This document shows, piece after piece, positions 5,103-8,355 of a DNA stretch of 8,355 nucleotides; position 1 is the first letter of the stretch; every line of letters starts with the position of its first letter. The stretch is from Candidatus Bathyarchaeota archaeon (lineage in GTDB: Archaea > Thermoproteota > Bathyarchaeia > Bathyarchaeales > Bathycorpusculaceae), in contig DAOUSM010000030.1 in the NCBI GenBank assembly GCA_030627225.1, positions 1 to 8,355 of the forward strand, read 5' to 3'. A program made the position numbers and the translations under genes. The notes under the pieces are model-generated. The model ran no database searches. It was not told where the DNA came from and was given only the letters and a program-made list of their open reading frames with translations.

Positions 5103-6269
5103 TTAGATTTGATATCCAAGTATGAAGCTTTCGGCAAGCACACTAACAAAGTAAGCGACTGTAGCGACAAGAAAGCTTCTTGCCCATGAAAATTCACCCA
5201 ACAAACGAAGAGCAATTGAACATAACGCGATGGTCCAGATGTATACTGCTATTCGAACGTAATTGCTAATCAGAGAAACAAGCCATGTCTCTTCTAAAAT
5301 CTTGTTGTAGGCAATTTCAAATTCTCCCTCGACACCGCCAAAAAATTCGAGAGGATAATAAAGCGTTGGCACAGTTACATATGTAGCAGTATTTACTACA
5401 GTTTGTATGACCAAGGTTATTAAGGCAAAACCCACCAGAATGAGTAAAGGTCTCCAAACAGTTTTACCTCCAAACGCCTTACTCATTATGTAAAGTATTC
5501 CGCTAAGGATAACCCATTTAATGGTAAACTGCATAAAAGCAAAAAGCGAATAATTAAGCATATAACTGGAAGCATTTTCCAATTCTGATTTAAAAACTCC
5601 TCTGAAAAATAATCCGTCAAGACGCATAGTTATGTTCGTGTTTTCAGGCCAAGTGAATTCAAATCTCAAACTGGTGATGTTGCTCCAGTCAGCTTCGGTT
5701 GTACCCTCCCGCCAAAATTCGCTTTCAGGCCCTATCGGGATTGTAAGATTATTCCATATGGTGGTATTAAATGGGGTGAAATGCTTTGTTAGATTGTAGT
5801 AAAAGTAGTCTGCTGGGCTGGAATATAAGAAAAGGCTTGCATTGTTCAGCTCTGTTGTGGTTGGGTAAATCAGTTTTATTCTGAAGGACATGTTTTTGTA
5901 GCCTTCAGTGTCTGAACAGTTTATGGGTCCCGTGTTGTTTAATTGCATCCAGATTCGTGTATCATTAAGGATTGAGAATTCTATACTTTTGTTTCCGTAG
6001 TAACTTCCGCTTATACAGTCCTCACTCTCAGTAAAATTGGCATCTGATGCCCATAAAGTGCTGTTTTCTGTCCATTCGTCCAATTGCAAAGCTGTGGGCA
6101 AAGTTTGTTCAACATAAGTTTTAGATATAGCAACGTAAACAAATCCCACGTTTGCTATTATGAAAAGAATCATTATCAAAATTGGTCCCATGTATTTTGG
6201 GTTTTGAATTATTTCTTTGAATGCTTTATGAGGTGCGTATATAACTTTGAATATCCCATACGCAAACAA
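5103..6269 (-). CDS. Yip1-like membrane protein with an inserted, sequon-rich ectodomain
   Basis: A 388-residue membrane protein. A short amphipathic lead-in (YAPHKAFKEIIQNPKYMGP) typical of archaeal Yip1-like proteins precedes TM1 (about 27-49). Four more helices follow after residue 243: TM2 (245-264), TM3 (274-293), TM4 (333-355) and TM5 (366-385). Between TM1 and TM2 lies an extracytoplasmic domain of about 190 residues. It has alternating strands, a terminal IT-M-R-L-D-G-L-F-F pattern like carbohydrate-binding jelly rolls, 15 N-X-S/T sequons and two cysteines (C85, C118) that could pair. I see no catalytic motif. The start is TTG at 6267-6269, supported by GGAG at 6279-6282, 9 nt upstream; no in-frame ATG lies near. 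It stands between the HMG-CoA synthase gene and the ABC pair. The Yip1 label is from helix layout and the N-terminal pattern, the jelly-roll idea is an inference. Confidence 0.7.
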   Translation of the reverse strand: MFAYGIFKVIYAPHKAFKEIIQNPKYMGPILIMILFIIANVGFVYVAISKTYVEQTLPTALQLDEWTENSTLWASDANFTESEDCISGSYYGNKSIEFSILNDTRIWMQLNNTGPINCSDTEGYKNMSFRIKLIYPTTTELNNASLFLYSSPADYFYYNLTKHFTPFNTTIWNNLTIPIGPESEFWREGTTEADWSNITSLRFEFTWPENTNITMRLDGLFFRGVFKSELENASSYMLNYSLFAFMQFTIKWVILSGILYIMSKAFGGKTVWRPLLILVGFALITLVIQTVVNTATYVTVPTLYYPLEFFGGVEGEFEIAYNKILEETWLVSLISNYVRIAVYIWTIALCSIALRLLGEFSWARSFLVATVAYFVSVLAESFILGYQI

Positions 6270-6278
6270 TAGTTTATA

Positions 6279-6282
6279 CTCC
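6279..6282 (-). promoter_or_regulatory. Ribosome binding site GGAG supporting a TTG start
   Basis: GGAG lies 9 nt before the TTG at 6267-6269 of the Yip1-like gene, the only plausible start codon near the N-terminus. Confidence 0.45.
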
Positions 6283-6296
6283 GTCCATAAATGGTT

Positions 6297-6304
6297 ATTA
6301 AAAG
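6297..6304 (-). promoter_or_regulatory. Weak TATA-like element before the Yip1-like gene
   Basis: The minus strand reads TTTTAATA about 30 nt upstream of the TTG, in the 50-nt gap after the synthase stop. A start near 6275 would give a nearly leaderless message, which sits poorly with the GGAG site; read-through from the synthase operon is equally possible. Confidence 0.25.
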
Positions 6305-6319
6305 TTTATTAATGGTTTG

Positions 6320-7828
6320 CTACATTCCAAGTTTTAATCGCCTATAAGTTGTGTAGTCAACATAGTCCAAGAAGGGGTTTTCCGCTTGATACCTAACTGT
6401 TAGCTTTTGGCGTTGCCGTTTATCTGGTATTTGGCTTGTAGTTATAAGTAAATAAGCGTCACTTCCGGCTCCGGAACCATAACTCACAATCAGTATGCGT
6501 TCATCTGGCTTGGCTATGTCTAAAACAGCCGCTAAACCAACTGGTGAAGAACCTGAATACGTGTTGCCAAATTTAGCCACTTGAAGTGAAGGCAAGTATT
6601 GTTCCTCTTTGAATCCAAGCTTCTTCGCTATTTTCACGGGAAACTGAACGTTTGGCTGGTGAGCAACAAAATAGTTGACGTCTCCCGCTTGCAGATTAAG
6701 CCGTTCCATCAATTTTTTTGCGGCTTTTCTAGTATGCTTAAAGTATGCTGGGTCTCCTGTGAATCTTCCACCATGCATTGGATAAGGTTCACCGTCTCTT
6801 CTCCAGAAGTCAGGAGTGTCGGAAGTACATGAGTACCATCCCTCGATTTCGGCTATCACATCATGTTTTCCGAAGATATATGCGCATCCGCCATACCCAA
6901 CGAAAAGGTCTAGTTCTCCGCCTGGACAGTCTCTTGGAGCCGCTTGAGAATTGTCTGCACCTATAACCATGGCGTATTCAATGTTTGATTTCGGATAGTT
7001 AACTAGCGAGACTGCATCCTTAAACATGCTCGTTGCGGCTTTACATGCGAATTCTGTGTCCACAGCGTCAACTCCTTGTAGGTCTTCATCTTCTTCGCCA
7101 AGTTTTAGAACTTGTGCAACTTTCGAGGCTATAGGTTTAACGGCGTAGGGATTTGATTCTGAACCTACATAAATCTTGCCAACGAGTGAACTGTCAACTC
7201 CAGAGTGGATTAACGCGAGTTTTCCAGCCTCAACCGCAGCCGTTATTGCATCTTCATCGATGTATGGAACTGAGCGTTCAATGTTTCCCTCACGTATCCT
7301 AAACCTTGAGATGTAAACCCCGTAACCAACTATTCCTGGGACATCATACTCTTTATTCGGTTTAACAACCGTGTATTCTTGGTGCGGATAATACTCATCA
7401 GCAAACGTGAAAGCCAAAGAAATCGTTGGAATGACGTCTCTTTTATCTACGGAATAGCGTCTCCTAAATCTTGGAACAACCTGCCTCCCTTCAAGGGCTG
7501 AAAGGTCAACCTCTTCGTTGTCCTTTATTATTCGGTCTGTTAGTCTTCCTGGAACACGTATTTTACCATCGTGAAATGAGACTATGCCGTAAATGTAGTT
7601 GCCGAGCTTTGTGAACTTATTTGTTGGTTCGTTAACAAAGGTGCATACTTCCAGTCTACCCTTCTCGTAGAATAGGTCCATGTCAACCATTTTTCCGAAG
7701 CTTTTTCTGCCGCAGTTTCCACAGTAATCTCTCATTTCAAAATATTCCTTTCCACAAATTTGGCAGCGTCTTCCTCTCAGCCTATCGCCAAGGTATGAGA
7801 CTCTTCTCTCTATTGGCTCACTACTCAT
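6320..7828 (-). CDS. DUF35 (zinc ribbon-OB) / HMG-CoA synthase fusion protein
   Basis: A 502-residue fusion. Residues about 15-130 are a DUF35 module: a zinc ribbon with C22, C25, C36, C39, then an OB-fold. From about residue 164 (PGIVGYGVYISRFRI) to the end is an archaeal-type 3-hydroxy-3-methylglutaryl-CoA synthase, which joins acetyl-CoA and acetoacetyl-CoA in the mevalonate route to isoprenoid lipids. The catalytic set is intact: Glu224 in GSESNPYAVKP, nucleophile Cys262 in EFACKAATSM, His390 in AHQPN. The signature GNTYSGSSPVGLAAVLDIAK (421-440) and YGSGAGSDA are also present. Stand-alone archaeal synthases are about 350 residues with DUF35 as a separate subunit. The ATG at 7826-7828 is chosen because GGGAGAG (7836-7842) is 7 nt upstream; a TTG at 7832-7834 would sit 1 nt from it. 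The start is 2 nt after the thiolase stop. Given the odd thiolase partner, it could be a paralogue with another acyl-CoA substrate. Confidence 0.9.
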   Translation of the reverse strand: MSSEPIERRVSYLGDRLRGRRCQICGKEYFEMRDYCGNCGRKSFGKMVDMDLFYEKGRLEVCTFVNEPTNKFTKLGNYIYGIVSFHDGKIRVPGRLTDRIIKDNEEVDLSALEGRQVVPRFRRRYSVDKRDVIPTISLAFTFADEYYPHQEYTVVKPNKEYDVPGIVGYGVYISRFRIREGNIERSVPYIDEDAITAAVEAGKLALIHSGVDSSLVGKIYVGSESNPYAVKPIASKVAQVLKLGEEDEDLQGVDAVDTEFACKAATSMFKDAVSLVNYPKSNIEYAMVIGADNSQAAPRDCPGGELDLFVGYGGCAYIFGKHDVIAEIEGWYSCTSDTPDFWRRDGEPYPMHGGRFTGDPAYFKHTRKAAKKLMERLNLQAGDVNYFVAHQPNVQFPVKIAKKLGFKEEQYLPSLQVAKFGNTYSGSSPVGLAAVLDIAKPDERILIVSYGSGAGSDAYLLITTSQIPDKRQRQKLTVRYQAENPFLDYVDYTTYRRLKLGM

Positions 7829-7830
7829 TC

Positions 7831-8355
7831 TCAATCTCTCCCTAAAATGTAAACATACCCTTTGGTTCCGAAACCCTCAAGCTCAAGCACACATCCATAC
7901 CTTAGTTCTCTGTCACTTTTAGCTTGTCGTTCACCAGCTTCTCCTCTTAACTGCTCAAAAACTTCAAAAATTTGAGCGCCACCCGTCGCACCTAATGGAT
8001 TACCATCAGCTTTTAATCCGCCGTTCGTGTTCACAAAAAGTTTCTTCCCATCTACTTCATAATATCCTTTATAATCTTGACAGCTCTCGTATATGCTCAT
8101 CCAACCCTTTCCACGTTTGCAGAAACCTAAGTCTTCAAGAGAAATCATTTCCATAAAAGTGGACTGATCATAAAGTTCAGCGATTAGTATGTCCCAAAGA
8201 TTTATTCCTGCCATTTTTAAAGCGTTTTTCATGGCTATCTCGCTTACCAAAAAGCGTGTCATGTCTTCTCTCGCTGGGAAAGTCAGATAGTCCGTTGTGG
8301 AGGAGGCACCAAGAACGTAAACTGGTCTATCTGTGAATTTTTTGGCAAGTTCTTC
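7831..8355 (-). CDS. Thiolase-superfamily protein, C-terminal part, with altered active-site motifs (5' truncated by window edge)
   Basis: The frame is open from the right edge of the window to TGA at 7831-7833, giving 174 residues; the N-terminal part with the nucleophile Cys region is outside. It belongs to the archaeal acetoacetyl-CoA/SCP2-type thiolases: ASSTTDYLTFPARED (fragment residues 17-31), AELYDQSTFMEMISLEDLGF (60-78), NTNGGLKADGNPLGATGGAQ (109-128) and QLRGEAGERQ are its hallmark blocks. In this family the third block normally holds HDCF, giving a substrate-polarising His, and the fourth GHP, giving the catalytic His. Here they read YDQS (8161-8172) and GNP (Asn codon 7999-8001). 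The late glycine-rich loop reads ELEGFG instead of a double Gly. The protein is well preserved otherwise, so it is not a decaying gene. It lies just upstream of the DUF35-synthase fusion, matching the order expected for a thiolase-DUF35-synthase complex. It may be a non-condensing or differently acting partner. Confidence 0.85.
   Translation of the reverse strand, partial: EELAKKFTDRPVYVLGASSTTDYLTFPAREDMTRFLVSEIAMKNALKMAGINLWDILIAELYDQSTFMEMISLEDLGFCKRGKGWMSIYESCQDYKGYYEVDGKKLFVNTNGGLKADGNPLGATGGAQIFEVFEQLRGEAGERQAKSDRELRYGCVLELEGFGTKGYVYILGRD
7836..7842 (-). promoter_or_regulatory. Ribosome binding site GGGAGAG deciding the start of the synthase fusion
   Basis: GGGAGAG sits inside the last codons of the thiolase gene, 7 nt before the ATG at 7826-7828 and only 1 nt from the alternative TTG at 7832-7834. 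It makes the ATG the likely start and couples the two genes. Confidence 0.6.

Noticed and set aside
1..8355. CRISPR arrays, rRNA or a riboswitch
   Set aside because: Reading both strands showed no regularly spaced repeats, no rRNA-like blocks and no recognisable riboswitch core.

Overview
The window reads as a piece of an archaeal chromosome, most likely from the TACK side and perhaps Bathyarchaeia-like. The signs are stand-alone TRAM-domain proteins, a short RPA-type OB-fold protein, an archaeal-type HMG-CoA synthase with its DUF35 and thiolase partners, TATA-like boxes before several genes, GGTGA/GGGAG/GGAGG ribosome sites, several TTG starts, and a tRNA-Gln with an A1-U72 pair and no encoded CCA. 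The lineage is an inference from gene content. Apart from the first gene fragment, every well-supported gene lies on the minus strand.

Left part (1-1800). The last 50 codons of an MFS-type transporter end at 155 (+). A convergent minus-strand iron-sulfur flavoprotein of the NADPH-dependent FMN reductase family follows (429-1055). A sparse stretch (1056-1718) hides a 42-residue ribbon-helix-helix protein (1355-1483, minus, TTG start set by a GGTGA site) and a doubtful 43-codon reading frame after it. tRNA-Gln(CUG) sits at 1719-1791 (minus), with a hairpin plus T-run just downstream.

Middle (2022-3063). A compact minus-strand cassette, probably one transcript from a TATA box near 3056-3063, runs TRAM protein, OB-fold (RPA/SSB-like) protein, TRAM protein. 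The first TRAM protein has a strongly basic N-terminal tail. The second has an RG-rich N-terminus and an acidic C-terminus. This looks like an RNA-chaperone or nucleic-acid-binding set.

Right-middle (3077-6269). A LolD/MacB-type ABC ATPase and its FtsX/MacB-like permease are translationally coupled, with a TATA box of their own. Upstream lies a Yip1-like multi-helix membrane protein carrying a sequon-rich, probably jelly-roll ectodomain of about 190 residues between its first and second helices. Together they suggest a cell-surface transport or envelope unit.

Right end (6320-8355). A two-gene mevalonate-type unit: a thiolase-superfamily protein (N-terminus outside the window) followed 2 nt later by a DUF35-HMG-CoA synthase fusion. 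In characterised archaea, thiolase, DUF35 and HMG-CoA synthase are separate subunits of one channelling complex. Here DUF35 is fused to the synthase N-terminus. The synthase keeps its Glu/Cys/His catalytic set, whereas the thiolase has lost both C-terminal catalytic motifs (HDCF to YDQS, GHP to GNP). This pair is the most unusual thing in the window.
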